DNA of 15,360 nt from Candidatus Magasanikiibacteriota bacterium (GCA_903853785.1 CAINUM010000045.1:1-15360), one strand, 5' to 3'; positions 1 through 7,811 are shown, numbered from the stretch's first letter. Made by a program: numbers and translations. The notes: generated by a model not told the origin, from the sequence alone.

Positions 1-1417
1 ACAAATTTATTTTACCGGCTTCCCCCACCGGCTCACCAGCAACAATGATTACTTTTTCTCCAGTCTTTACCAAGTGTCTTTTTTTAATATAATTAATCGA
101 ATTTTCTACCAACTCTTCAATCGATCGACAAGGATGCAAAATAAATGGACGTACACCCCAAGATAAATTTAATTGGCGTTGAACACGTTCGCTGGTAGTG
201 GCAACGACAATATGAACATTAGGACGAACGCTACTAATCAAACGACCGGTACTACCAGAAATAGAAGCGACTACGATTGCCTTGGCTTTTACTTCTTCAG
301 CTAAGACGCGTGACAAATTAGTGATCGCATTCTCTGAGCTAAGATTTCTTTCTGCTAAATTTGGCAAGCCCAAATCATCATAGTGAGATTTTTCAGTAGT
401 CACAATAATATCCGCCATAGTCTCTACTACCAATACTGGATGTTCACCTACTGAGGTTTCATTAGACAACATTACAGCATCAGCGTGATCAATCACGGCG
501 TTGGCAACATCAGAAACTTCTGCACGAGTTGGGCGGCGGCTGGAGGTCATTGAATCCAACATTTGCGTAGCCACAATTACCGGTTTGGCGATTTTGTTAG
601 CCGCCTCAATGATCATTTTTTGAACCATAGGAACTTCAGCAGCACGAATCTCTACTCCCAAATCACCGCGAGCAACCATAACACCATCAGCAGCCGATAA
701 TATTGATTCAATATTTTCAACAGCTTGAGGACGTTCAATCTTGGCAATAATTTGAATTGGATGCTCAGGCTCTATACCCAATTTTGTTTCGTATTCCTTG
801 ATGAGAAAACGTGTGTCCAAAACATCTTCGGCACGATTTACAAAAGAAATTGCCACCATATCGACTCCCATCTTTACACCAAACATCAAATCCTCTTTAT
901 CTTTAACTGTCAAAGAAGAAAGTGAAATATCGCTATCAGGTAAATTTACACCTTTATGAGAAGTGAGCAAACCACCTTCGATTACTTTGGCATAAATTTT
1001 CCCATCAGCTAATTTTTCAATTTTAGTTTCACAACGACCATCGTTGATCAATAATCTGTCCCCGGCTTTTAAAAAATTATAAAGCTCTGGGTGATTAAAT
1101 GGAATTTCTCCTTCTACATATTTACTATTTTTTGTATTAAAAACTACTTCACTATTATCTTCAATTTCCACACCAGCTTCTGGCATTTCTCCAATGCGAA
1201 TTTTTGGGCCTTGTAAATCTTGTAAGATAATAATTGGTTCGTCTAGTTCTAATTCTAACTCTCTAACATTATTGTATATTTTTGTAAATTCATCATAACT
1301 GCCATGGGAAAAATTTAGTCGAGCACAGTTCATTCCTGCTTTTATCATCTGTCTAAGAATTTCTTTGTCTTCACAAGCTGGTCCAATAGTTACAACAATT
1401 TTGGTGTGTTTATGCAT
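1..1417 (-). CDS. pyk: Pyruvate kinase, 3' end cut by window edge
   Basis: Catalyses the last step of glycolysis in the cytoplasm, phosphoenolpyruvate plus ADP to pyruvate plus ATP. The reading frame is open from the ATG at 1417 to the left edge, giving 472 residues. The start MHKHTKIVVTIGPAC matches the family N-terminus. NFSHG (about residues 35-39, after Arg33) belongs to the active site. IAKIERPQ holds the catalytic lysine (Lys226) and metal ligand Glu228, and MVARGDLGVE holds metal ligand Asp252. ATQMLDSM follows. The C-terminal allosteric domain ends in GEPVGEAGKINL, the usual near-terminal motif, so only about 5-15 residues are missing. It is the short bacterial type, without the extra PEP-utiliser-like C-terminal domain. 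The ATG lies 4 bases after the upstream 147-residue gene's stop, so the two are probably co-transcribed. No Shine-Dalgarno is visible. Identification is secure. Confidence 0.97.
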   Translation of the reverse strand, partial: MHKHTKIVVTIGPACEDKEILRQMIKAGMNCARLNFSHGSYDEFTKIYNNVRELELELDEPIIILQDLQGPKIRIGEMPEAGVEIEDNSEVVFNTKNSKYVEGEIPFNHPELYNFLKAGDRLLINDGRCETKIEKLADGKIYAKVIEGGLLTSHKGVNLPDSDISLSSLTVKDKEDLMFGVKMGVDMVAISFVNRAEDVLDTRFLIKEYETKLGIEPEHPIQIIAKIERPQAVENIESILSAADGVMVARGDLGVEIRAAEVPMVQKMIIEAANKIAKPVIVATQMLDSMTSSRRPTRAEVSDVANAVIDHADAVMLSNETSVGEHPVLVVETMADIIVTTEKSHYDDLGLPNLAERNLSSENAITNLSRVLAEEVKAKAIVVASISGSTGRLISSVRPNVHIVVATTSERVQRQLNLSWGVRPFILHPCRSIEELVENSINYIKKRHLVKTGEKVIIVAGEPVGEAGKINL

Positions 1418-1421
1418 AATG

Positions 1422-1865
1422 TTATTTTAATAATGCTTTTAATTGTTCTTGTTTAGCAGGATCAAGTGGCAAAAGTTTCATCAACTGATCAATCGATTTT
1501 GTATTTGGTTCAACAGAAACAGTTTTACCACCCAACAAACCTCCGTAGGTATTTTGTAAATTTTTTAACAAAGGCGGTAAAAACCAAGCGGCCAAAATTA
1601 ATGGCACTAAAATTAGCAATACCCGAAACCAACTAAAAATCGCTGACCACATTAATTTGTTATTGATCTTGCGATTTTGTTCGTAAATAATTTGCGACCA
1701 TTTTAAATTCTTCTCCAACAATTCCTTGATCATTTCGGTGTCTGTTTTTGGAGTAACGACTTTAGGGGTTGAAATAGCTGTTGCCCCAACTAAAGATGCA
1801 TCTTTTATAACCACTGTCTTTTTGTTTTCCTCTTTTAAATCAACTGTATTTTTGTGTCTAAACAT
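1422..1865 (-). CDS. Small single-pass membrane protein, unknown function
   Basis: I do not recognise a named family. The 147-residue protein has a charged N-terminal part (1-40), then a predicted helical stretch (about 43-72, ETE..ELLEKNLKWSQIIYEQNRK) that could form a coiled coil. One strongly hydrophobic segment follows (about 79-101, FRVLLILVPLILAAWFLPPLL), then a glycine-rich turn (YGGLLGG) and a short helical tail (about 124-147). There is no signal peptide and no catalytic motif. It starts 1 base after the nrdR stop and ends 4 bases before pyk, so it is probably co-transcribed with both. The layout suggests a membrane protein with a helical cytoplasmic domain, possibly an oligomeric scaffold, but that is inference. 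Intact frame and tight packing support it as a real gene. Confidence 0.85.
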   Translation of the reverse strand: MFRHKNTVDLKEENKKTVVIKDASLVGATAISTPKVVTPKTDTEMIKELLEKNLKWSQIIYEQNRKINNKLMWSAIFSWFRVLLILVPLILAAWFLPPLLKNLQNTYGGLLGGKTVSVEPNTKSIDQLMKLLPLDPAKQEQLKALLK

Positions 1866-1866
1866 A

Positions 1867-2316
1867 TTATTTGCTCAAACGTTTTAATTCATTTTCAAAA
1901 TTTTTGACATCTTTGAAATCCCGATAGATACTGGCAAAGCGAATATAAGCAACTTTATCAAAACCACGTAAATTCTTCATCACCACTTCTCCCAACTCAC
2001 CGCTACTGATTTCGTGTTTTTTCTTTTTTTGAATATCACGTTCGATACCATGTAAAAGATGATGAAAATTTTCTTGTGTAAAGGATCTTTTGGTCAACGA
2101 ACGTCTTATGCCATTTTCCAATTTATCACGCATATAGGCTTCTCGACGACCATCACGCTTTACAACAATCAAATCGAGCAACTCGGTTTCTTCAATGGTA
2201 GAAAAACGATATTCACACTTATCACATTCGCGACGACGACGAGTCGCCAAATCATTGTCGGCTGGACGGGTATCAACAACACTAGTATTTTTGTGATTAC
2301 AAACTGGACATCTCAT
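1867..2316 (-). CDS. nrdR: Transcriptional repressor NrdR
   Basis: NrdR represses ribonucleotide reductase genes by binding paired NrdR boxes, sensing ATP/dATP through its ATP-cone. The 149-residue length is typical. The N-terminal zinc ribbon has Cys3, Cys6, Cys31 and Cys34 (MRCPVC and CDKC), with the characteristic VVDTRPADN and an arginine-rich RRRRE stretch between them. The ATP-cone follows from about residue 48 (IVVKRDGRRE) to about 138 and includes the conserved AYIRFASIYRDF. No ribonucleotide reductase gene lies in the window, so its targets are elsewhere. It follows the ftsZ terminator and leads into two tightly spaced genes. The start is the only ATG placing the CPxC motif correctly; no Shine-Dalgarno precedes it. 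Confidence 0.97.
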   Translation of the reverse strand: MRCPVCNHKNTSVVDTRPADNDLATRRRRECDKCEYRFSTIEETELLDLIVVKRDGRREAYMRDKLENGIRRSLTKRSFTQENFHHLLHGIERDIQKKKKHEISSGELGEVVMKNLRGFDKVAYIRFASIYRDFKDVKNFENELKRLSK

Positions 2317-2338
2317 ATTTATTTACAAACTTTACTAC

Positions 2339-2344
2339 ATAATA
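2339..2344 (-). promoter_or_regulatory. Possible -10 box for nrdR
   Basis: The minus strand reads TATTAT here, 22 bases upstream of the nrdR ATG and just after the ftsZ terminator. No good -35 match sits at 17 bases: the position is occupied by the terminator T-tract (TTTTTT). nrdR needs its own start if the terminator is efficient, which is the main argument. This is a weak assignment. Confidence 0.3.
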
Positions 2345-2361
2345 TTACCATTTCCCCCTTT

Positions 2362-2402
2362 AAAAAACAACATCCCGTCCGCCAAGTGGCTTACGGGATG
2401 TT
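2362..2402 (-). terminator. Intrinsic terminator after ftsZ
   Basis: A perfect 10-bp inverted repeat (AACATCCCGT at 2369-2378 with ACGGGATGTT at 2393-2402) surrounds a 14-base loop that can pair further through GCC/GGC. On the minus strand it is followed by G and six T residues (2368-2362), the usual form of a Rho-independent terminator. It begins about 10 bases after the ftsZ stop. The plus-strand side has only four T residues, so the main direction is minus. Confidence 0.9.
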
Positions 2403-2412
2403 TTAGAAAATA

Positions 2413-3690
2413 TTAGATACCCATTTTCTTACGAATAAATGCTGGAATTTCTAGCTCGTCGTCTGCTTTAGTCTTTGGAGCAGAAATGGGCGCTGATCTG
2501 ACTTCTTCTTTTGGTAAACCATAATTCATAGGTGGTGGGGTTGGAGGAGAAATCGGAGCTGGTGCTTGAACTATTGGTTTTTGTGTAAATTGTTTGAATT
2601 TTTTTTCTTCCTCTTCCTCTTCTTTTTGAGCTCTACGTAAAAAACTTGTATTGGTAAATTTGTTGGCGCTAAAAAAGGATGTTCCTTCATCCTCACTATT
2701 TGAAGAAGCTGACTGACGCTCATCAAAACCACTGGCAATTACCGTGATACGCATACTGCCAGTCATAGTATCATCAATTGTAGCTCCAAAAATAACTTTG
2801 GCATCTTCAGCAGCAGAACTAGTAATAATCTTAGCAGCTTCACTAACTTCGCTCATTGCCAAATCAGGACCACCGGTAATTGTAAAGAGGATGCCATGAG
2901 CACCATCAATAGAAAGTTCTAACAGTGGACTCGAGATTGCCATCTTGGCAGCGTCGATCGCTCTGTTTTCACCAGTTCCAGTACCGATACCCATCAAGGC
3001 TGAACCAGTATTTTTCATAATGGTTTTCACATCAGCGAAATCAACATTGATAAGCGAAGGAGTAGTGATGATCTCAGAAATCCCTTGAACACCCTGACGT
3101 AACACATCGTCAACAATTTTAAACGCTTCAAGCAAAGTAGTTTTTTTATCAATCACTTGTAAAATTCGATCATTTGGAATTGTAATAATTGCATCAACAC
3201 TACGAGCCAATTTTTCCCAAGCAGCGTCTGCAATGTCACGACGTTTTGGTCCTTCAAATCCAAATGGTTTGGTTACTACCGCTACTGTCAAAGCACCGAG
3301 TTCTTTGGCCACTTCGGCAACAACCGAACTTGCACCTGACCCAGTACCACCACCTAAACCACAGGTGATGAATACCATGTCACTATCTTTCAAAATTTCG
3401 CGAATTTCATTTTGAGATTCTTCAGCTGCTTTTCTACCAACTTCAGGATCCATACCAGCTCCCAAACCGCGAGTGACACTTTTGCCAATATGCAATTTTT
3501 GAGGAGCGGTACTATGGTGCAAAGCCTGAACATCTGTATTTAGTACAACAAAATCAACACCACGAATTTTTGCAGCCACCATGCGATTTACAGCAGAACC
3601 ACCAGAACCACCCACTCCAACAACTTTAATTTTGGCAAAGGTTTCCATCTCAGGTTTAACTTGGGGCATATGAATAATTTTAGTGTTCAC
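2413..3690 (-). CDS. ftsZ: Cell division protein FtsZ
   Basis: Tubulin-like GTPase that polymerises into the Z ring at midcell. The 425-residue frame has the nucleotide-binding N-terminus (VVGVGGSGGSAVNRM, 23-37), the tubulin signature GGGTGSG (113-119) and the catalytic T7 loop NVDFAD (215-220). A charged linker with a run of glutamates (about 336-341) and a proline-rich stretch leads to the tail ELEIPAFIRKKMGI, which binds FtsA. All catalytic motifs are intact. The start given is a GTG at 3690. The ATG at 3669 (MPQVKPEMETF) looks more like typical FtsZ N-termini and may be the true start; neither has a Shine-Dalgarno. A promoter sits in the 96-base gap upstream and a terminator just downstream, so it can be expressed on its own. 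Confidence 0.97.
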   Translation of the reverse strand: MNTKIIHMPQVKPEMETFAKIKVVGVGGSGGSAVNRMVAAKIRGVDFVVLNTDVQALHHSTAPQKLHIGKSVTRGLGAGMDPEVGRKAAEESQNEIREILKDSDMVFITCGLGGGTGSGASSVVAEVAKELGALTVAVVTKPFGFEGPKRRDIADAAWEKLARSVDAIITIPNDRILQVIDKKTTLLEAFKIVDDVLRQGVQGISEIITTPSLINVDFADVKTIMKNTGSALMGIGTGTGENRAIDAAKMAISSPLLELSIDGAHGILFTITGGPDLAMSEVSEAAKIITSSAAEDAKVIFGATIDDTMTGSMRITVIASGFDERQSASSNSEDEGTSFFSANKFTNTSFLRRAQKEEEEEEKKFKQFTQKPIVQAPAPISPPTPPPMNYGLPKEEVRSAPISAPKTKADDELEIPAFIRKKMGI

Positions 3691-3701
3691 TATCGGTAAA
3701 T

Positions 3702-3727
3702 AAAAATAACGGAGGTTATCCGCTATT
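3702..3727 (-). terminator. Terminator-like hairpin in the ftsA-ftsZ gap
   Basis: Read on the minus strand, AATAGCGGA (3727-3719) pairs with TCCGTTATT (3713-3705) around a five-base loop, TAACC. The one imperfect pair is G-U on the minus-strand RNA but A-C on the plus, so the hairpin fits minus-strand transcription. A T-rich tail (TTTATTT) follows. It probably ends part of the ftsA transcript. The likely start site of the ftsZ promoter (around 3722) falls inside it, which makes attenuation of ftsZ less likely. Confidence 0.55.
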
Positions 3728-3728
3728 T

Positions 3729-3757
3729 AGTTTATACGAGGAGACTATGAATGTCAA
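3729..3757 (-). promoter_or_regulatory. Sigma-70-type promoter for ftsZ
   Basis: The minus strand has a consensus -35, TTGACA (3757-3752), a 17-base spacer and TAAACT as -10 (3734-3729). An overlapping TATAAA (3736-3731) gives a 15-base spacer instead. Predicted initiation is near 3722, about 30 bases before the GTG start and about 53 before the ATG. It is the best promoter match I found in the window and supports ftsZ expression independent of ftsA. Confidence 0.65.
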
Positions 3758-3786
3758 GAAATTATTTTTGTGTTCAGTGTGAATAG

Positions 3787-5061
3787 TTAAGGTAATAAGG
3801 CTTTAAACCACTCTTTTGAGCCGGCCAAAAAAGATCCCACACTTTTCATTCCACTGACCATTCCACCGCTTTTAGTTTTTTGACTAGTTTGAGACATTGT
3901 ACTTCCCCACTTCACTAAACCTACCACATTTACAAAAGATAAATCGTTTATCTTATCAGTTGCACTGACAAAATTTAAAGGATAACCCAAAGTGGCTGGC
4001 AAACGTAAATACTGTTTGGCGGCATCAACCAGACCGGTCAACTTCGCTCCACCTCCGGTAAATACTATGCCGGCAGGCAACATCCCACTACGTTGTACTT
4101 TCCTCAATTCATCATCAATTTTTTGCATGATTTCTTCCACGCGTGCTTCGATGATTTCGTTCAAATATTTTCGTTTAATCATTTCGTGTTCACCTGTACC
4201 GAGTTCATACAAATCAATCTCTTCTTTCTTTGAAACAGCATCTGAAAAACAACCGCCATATTCTATTTTAATTCTTTCAGCCACTTCGATAGAAACTCTC
4301 AAACCAATCGCAATATCATTGGTAATATGTTCTGAGCCAATTGGTAAAATAGTAGAATGTAAGATTTCTCCTTCTTCATATATAGCCAAACTGGTAGTCG
4401 AGGACCCTAAATCAACAATCGCAACACCAAGATCTTTTTGTCGATTTGTTAATGCCGCTTCGCTAGTCGCCAAGACAGACAAAACTAGATCTTCTATCTC
4501 AACACCGGAACGATAAATAGCTTTGGTCAAATTTTTGATTTGTGCCGACGCTCCTAAAATGATTTGCGCGTCAACTTCCAGACGAATACCAGTCATACCG
4601 ACTGGATCTTTTATACCAGTTTGTCCGTCTACCGAAAAACGTTTTGGTAATACATGCAGAACTTCATAGTTCAATGGTGTGGAGATGGCTCTAGCCGCCT
4701 CCAGAGCACGTTGCACATCCGAATCTGAGATCTCACTGTCTGCTTTGGATGCTGCAACTACACCTTTACTATTTTGAGACATTATATGTAAACCGGACAC
4801 ACCCACCCAAACTGTATCAATTGGTGTACCAATAGTTCGTTCCATTTTTTCTAAACAAGAAGATACCGAAGAAACTACATCTTCGATACTACTAATCGCA
4901 CCTTTGTGCATTCCTTCGGCAACAACTTCAGCGGCACCCAGAATCTGTATATCAGGTTGGACATCATCCCGTCCGTTGTAAACCAACTGACCAACGGCCA
5001 TTCGTACCATACTGGAACCAATATCGAGTCCAGCTATTAAATTGTTTTTGGCCTTAGCCAT
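3787..5061 (-). CDS. ftsA: Cell division protein FtsA
   Basis: Actin-like ATPase that tethers FtsZ filaments to the membrane and recruits later division proteins. The 424 residues show phosphate-1 (AGLDIGSSMVRMAVG, 10-24), the 1C (SHS2) subdomain at about 85-165, phosphate-2 (VAIVDLGSSTTSLAIYE, 213-229) and the adenosine motif (IVFTGGGAKLTGL, 332-344). The C-terminus (about 407-424, VGSFLAGSKEWFKALLP) is a short amphipathic helix of the kind that inserts in the membrane. Length matches the family. It precedes ftsZ in the usual order, though neither ftsQ nor mur genes are here. The ATG at 5061 follows a TATAAT box. Identification is secure. Confidence 0.97.
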   Translation of the reverse strand: MAKAKNNLIAGLDIGSSMVRMAVGQLVYNGRDDVQPDIQILGAAEVVAEGMHKGAISSIEDVVSSVSSCLEKMERTIGTPIDTVWVGVSGLHIMSQNSKGVVAASKADSEISDSDVQRALEAARAISTPLNYEVLHVLPKRFSVDGQTGIKDPVGMTGIRLEVDAQIILGASAQIKNLTKAIYRSGVEIEDLVLSVLATSEAALTNRQKDLGVAIVDLGSSTTSLAIYEEGEILHSTILPIGSEHITNDIAIGLRVSIEVAERIKIEYGGCFSDAVSKKEEIDLYELGTGEHEMIKRKYLNEIIEARVEEIMQKIDDELRKVQRSGMLPAGIVFTGGGAKLTGLVDAAKQYLRLPATLGYPLNFVSATDKINDLSFVNVVGLVKWGSTMSQTSQKTKSGGMVSGMKSVGSFLAGSKEWFKALLP

Positions 5062-5084
5062 AATAAAATATTTTACGAACTTAT

Positions 5085-5090
5085 ATTATA
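5085..5090 (-). promoter_or_regulatory. Candidate -10 box for ftsA
   Basis: The minus strand reads a perfect TATAAT, 23 bases upstream of the ftsA ATG and directly after the dgkA stop codon. The -35 region at 17 bases (TTTCTC, 5113-5108) is poor and lies inside dgkA. The sequence is AT-rich, so a chance match is possible. Confidence 0.4.
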
Positions 5091-5092
5091 CA

Positions 5093-5458
5093 CTATTTTA
5101 TTAATCTGAGAAAGTGAGGAACAAAAATTATCAGACCAATGATTAAAGCACCTAGTGATGTAATCAAAACTGCAGCCGCCATGATGTCTTTAATGACCAA
5201 TACATAATGATGAAGACGGGGTTTTAATAAATCGGCAAAATACTCCAAAGCAGTGTTTAATAGCTCCATCGCTAATACCGCTACCAATAAAATAATGACT
5301 AAAATAATTTCCCAAATTTTTAATGGGAATATTGCCGTAGCAATCAAAACAACAATAGCAATCAAAATTTGTAAACGAAAATTTTGCTCATGTTTAAAAG
5401 TATGTTTTAAACCAGCAAAGGCAGAAGAAAAACTATTAAACAAACTTTTGACTGACAT
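5093..5458 (-). CDS. dgkA: Diacylglycerol/undecaprenol kinase, DgkA family
   Basis: Small integral membrane kinase. In most non-proteobacteria, members of this family phosphorylate undecaprenol and so feed the lipid carrier for wall synthesis. The 121 residues have an N-terminal amphipathic helix (FNSFSSAFAGLKHTFKHE), ENFR-like residues (EQNFR, 24-28), the signature ELLNTALE (65-72) with metal-binding glutamates, and KDIMAAAVL (90-98). Three membrane segments lie at about 29-45, 50-66 and 92-115, as in the family. Its ATG lies inside the 3' end of ybeY, overlapping by 23 bases in another frame, so translation is probably coupled. ybeY-dgkA adjacency is common in Gram-positive bacteria. Whether the lipid is diacylglycerol or undecaprenol cannot be read from the sequence. 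Confidence 0.92.
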   Translation of the reverse strand: MSVKSLFNSFSSAFAGLKHTFKHEQNFRLQILIAIVVLIATAIFPLKIWEIILVIILLVAVLAMELLNTALEYFADLLKPRLHHYVLVIKDIMAAAVLITSLGALIIGLIIFVPHFLRLIK

Positions 5459-5882
5459 AATTTAATTCTTTGATTATCCCTTCCTGAATCTTAAACATTT
5501 TCTTGGCTTGTTCTGTCTTGATATGATCGTGACCGACCAAATGAAGAAGTCCGTGTATTAGCATCCTAGCCAACTCTTCATGTTCTTCTATTTTACATTC
5601 CTTGGCTTGGCGTTTAATCTGTGGATAACAAATATAAATTTGTCCAAGTAAATTTGATTTTATTTTTGTGTCTTCAGTCCAGGCAAATGATAATACATCT
5701 GTCGGATATTTTTTACCACGATATTGAAAGTTCAACTCGGTCATTTCCTTATCGCCTATCATATTTATTTCCACCGATCCTTTCACCTTCTTTTCTTTTT
5801 TTGAGACCAAATCAGCAATCTTCTGTAAATCCTTAGCTAAATATTTATTTTTAACATTCGAATTATATTCAATTTCTATCAT
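5436..5882 (-). CDS. ybeY: Endoribonuclease YbeY, rRNA maturation factor
   Basis: Zinc-dependent single-strand endoribonuclease needed for 16S rRNA 3' end maturation and ribosome quality control. The 148 residues carry the metal-binding motif HGLLHLVGHDH, with His110, His114 and His120 as ligands, and the conserved YRGKKYPTDVLSF (54-66). Length fits the family (about 150). The start is the ATG at 5882, six bases after the stop of the upstream membrane protein gene. The 3' end overlaps dgkA by 23 bases. No Shine-Dalgarno is visible upstream. Confidence 0.96.
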   Translation of the reverse strand: MIEIEYNSNVKNKYLAKDLQKIADLVSKKEKKVKGSVEINMIGDKEMTELNFQYRGKKYPTDVLSFAWTEDTKIKSNLLGQIYICYPQIKRQAKECKIEEHEELARMLIHGLLHLVGHDHIKTEQAKKMFKIQEGIIKELNYVSQKFV

Positions 5883-5888
5883 AATATT

Positions 5889-6983
5889 TTATAATGGAAC
5901 AACCGCACTCTCCTCAACCGGACGGGCTGGCACTTCGGTAGAATTACCAAATTGGAAACTACGCGCCATCATTTTTATGACAATTCGATAATTTACTACA
6001 CTCGAATCGGTTGTATGATAAAGAATTGCATAAACTTGATTTCCCTTTGGAAAGAAATAAACGAGATTATCTTTACGAGCAAAGCCAGTTTCACCAAAAA
6101 CCGATTCAAAAGGTAAATAATCTGCAAGTTGTTCACCTTGAGCATTGTTAGCAAACCAACTATCAAACGTTTCTCCCACATTCATATCCATCACTCGGAC
6201 ATCTACATTTTCTCCAGTCAGAGTACTAAACAAAACATCTTTATAGCTAAGATCAACATTTCCTACAGCCCAAGTTTTTGGAGTGTATAATTTGTATGAA
6301 AAAGCAGGATTTGTATATGTGTTTACCAAATTAGAATCAACTAATTTTAATGGCTCTTTACCGGCTGGATTGTACAAATAAAAAACTTCGTGACCGTCGG
6401 TAAATTTATCACCATCAGAATCAGGTACGGCCGGATCGGTACCAAACAATGGTTCAGCAATATCAGTAATATCATCTTGATCTGTATCAATACTGTCGCC
6501 TAACAACGGAGATGGAAAATCTAATTTAGCCTCAGCAGAAACAATTGGTTCCACAACGGCCGGAATAGTTTCAGTAGATGTGGTCGGAATAACCTCAGGC
6601 ACCACCGCTACCGGTTCTGTAACTTCAGGTTTAGCTGGCACTTGAGCCGGCGGTAAAGTCTTGCGATATTGCCACCAAAAATAAAAACCAACTAATGCGC
6701 CACCCACCGCCAAAATTCCTATTCCAGCAATTACTAAGAATTTCCAACTGGTAAATAAATTTATTGGGTGTAATTTATTTCCCGCTCCTACTGCAGTTTT
6801 TTTATCTAGAAGTTTTTTATCAGCCGACGACAAAACCGCCTTGTTAGTTTTTGGCGGTTTAATCTTTTTTTCAACATCTTTAAATTTTATAATTGGATTA
6901 CTGCCAGCATAAAAATCATCCGGAATTTTTGTCACTTTTACGTCCGTCAGTATTTCTTTTTTTTGTTCTGGCTTGCCGAACAT
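5889..6983 (-). CDS. Membrane-anchored TSP3-repeat protein with PsbP-like C-terminal domain
   Basis: A 364-residue protein I cannot name. Order: a cytoplasmic lysine-rich tail (1-80) with PDDFYAG at 21-27; one transmembrane helix (about 81-103) ended by positive residues; a proline, valine and threonine-rich stalk (about 108-155); two degenerate TSP3-like calcium motifs, DTDQDDITD (166-174) and DSDGDKFTDGHE (188-199); then a folded C-terminal part (about 215-350) beginning NPAFSYKLYTPKTWAV, whose pattern resembles PsbP-like or lipoprotein-type ligand domains. Topology is probably N-in, C-out. It starts 6 bases after the preceding TSP3 gene and ends 6 bases before ybeY. Calcium binding is known for such motifs; the role here is unknown, though its neighbours suggest the cell surface. 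Confidence 0.88.
   Translation of the reverse strand: MFGKPEQKKEILTDVKVTKIPDDFYAGSNPIIKFKDVEKKIKPPKTNKAVLSSADKKLLDKKTAVGAGNKLHPINLFTSWKFLVIAGIGILAVGGALVGFYFWWQYRKTLPPAQVPAKPEVTEPVAVVPEVIPTTSTETIPAVVEPIVSAEAKLDFPSPLLGDSIDTDQDDITDIAEPLFGTDPAVPDSDGDKFTDGHEVFYLYNPAGKEPLKLVDSNLVNTYTNPAFSYKLYTPKTWAVGNVDLSYKDVLFSTLTGENVDVRVMDMNVGETFDSWFANNAQGEQLADYLPFESVFGETGFARKDNLVYFFPKGNQVYAILYHTTDSSVVNYRIVIKMMARSFQFGNSTEVPARPVEESAVVPL
6366..6494 (-). repeat. TSP3-like calcium-binding repeats in the 364-residue protein
   Basis: Residues 164-206 contain two DxDxD-type loops separated by LFGTDP. Both keep the alternating aspartates. The first lacks the glycine normally at position 6 (DTDQDD) and is the more degenerate copy compared with those in the two neighbouring genes. 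Confidence 0.8.
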
Positions 6984-6989
6984 AAATTA

Positions 6990-7811
6990 TTATTTAGTTT
7001 TTACATTCGTAGCAGGTTTAGAAGGAACTAATTTTGTAGTTGTAGTTGATTTTACTGTTGATGAAACTGTAGAAGTAGCAGCCCCGGCAGGTACGTTAAA
7101 AAGCTTACCTGAGCCCAGTGGGTTATAACCATTACGCACTTCCGCTCCATCCAAATATGTATCTCCATCTGTATCTGGATTTAGAGGGTTTGTTTTCCAA
7201 ATAATCACTTCATCACCGTCACTTAAACCATCTTTGTCAGTGTCGGCATTGTATGGATCAGTGCCTAGTTCTTTCTCGCGTACATCATCAAGTCCGTCTT
7301 TATCACTATCCACTGCTTCACCGAACAAAATTTTATCATTGTTCATTTTTGCAGTTACATCACTGGAGGTGGAAACTGTGGAAGTTGCAACTTCGGCAAC
7401 ATTTGTAGGTGTGGTAGGAACAACGATTGGAGCTTCCACTACTGGCTGTACGGCCTCAACGGTTTTTACATCACTAACATTGGTTGCTGGTTTATTATTT
7501 ATATATTTACCATAGGCATACCACCCTCCAAATCCAGCGGCTCCCAAAACTACTATTACAACAAAAAATAATATGACCTTCCCCAACACAGGCTGTTTCA
7601 CTTCATACAAGGAAGGAGCGACCATAGGTGCCGACGACACACTCGGTGCGCCAGGTTCTTTTTTCTTTAACAAACCAGCCCCAAGTGCATCCGGAGTTTT
7701 TTCTACAAGATTCATTGAAGCATCATCCTTGTCTACTCCAGCAAACATATCCGTCGGCTCTGTTGGTAAATTGGCAGGTGGATTTGCTTTGCTTACTTGG
7801 TCGTCAAACAT
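6990..7811 (-). CDS. Membrane-anchored TSP3-repeat protein (273 residues)
   Basis: No named family. A cytoplasmic N-terminal tail of about 76 residues (MFDDQVSKANPPANL...) includes PTDMFAG at 19-25. One transmembrane helix follows (about 77-100, GKVILFFVVIVVLGAAGFGGWYAY in outline), then an alanine, threonine and valine-rich stalk (about 105-155). Three TSP3-like calcium repeats come next (about 167-235), ending in DGAEVRNGYNPLGSGKL, and a threonine and serine-rich tail closes the protein. This ending nearly matches that of the adjacent 146-residue protein, so the two are probably tandem paralogues. The 47-base gap upstream is AT-rich with a possible TATAA but no convincing promoter. External calcium-stabilised location is inferred from the repeats and topology. 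Confidence 0.88.
   Translation of the reverse strand: MFDDQVSKANPPANLPTEPTDMFAGVDKDDASMNLVEKTPDALGAGLLKKKEPGAPSVSSAPMVAPSLYEVKQPVLGKVILFFVVIVVLGAAGFGGWYAYGKYINNKPATNVSDVKTVEAVQPVVEAPIVVPTTPTNVAEVATSTVSTSSDVTAKMNNDKILFGEAVDSDKDGLDDVREKELGTDPYNADTDKDGLSDGDEVIIWKTNPLNPDTDGDTYLDGAEVRNGYNPLGSGKLFNVPAGAATSTVSSTVKSTTTTKLVPSKPATNVKTK
7107..7313 (-). repeat. Three TSP3-like calcium-binding repeats in the 273-residue protein
   Basis: Residues 167-235 contain DSDKDGLDD, DTDKDGLSDGDE and DTDGDTYLDGAE loops, spaced by GTDP and NPLNP linkers, the standard TSP3 arrangement. The last repeat and its linker closely resemble those of the 146-residue neighbour. Confidence 0.9.

Noticed and set aside
3702..3757. 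Riboswitch or attenuator controlling ftsZ
   Set aside because: The hairpin is a simple stem without alternative pairing, and the predicted ftsZ start site falls within it, so a terminator for ftsA is the simpler reading.
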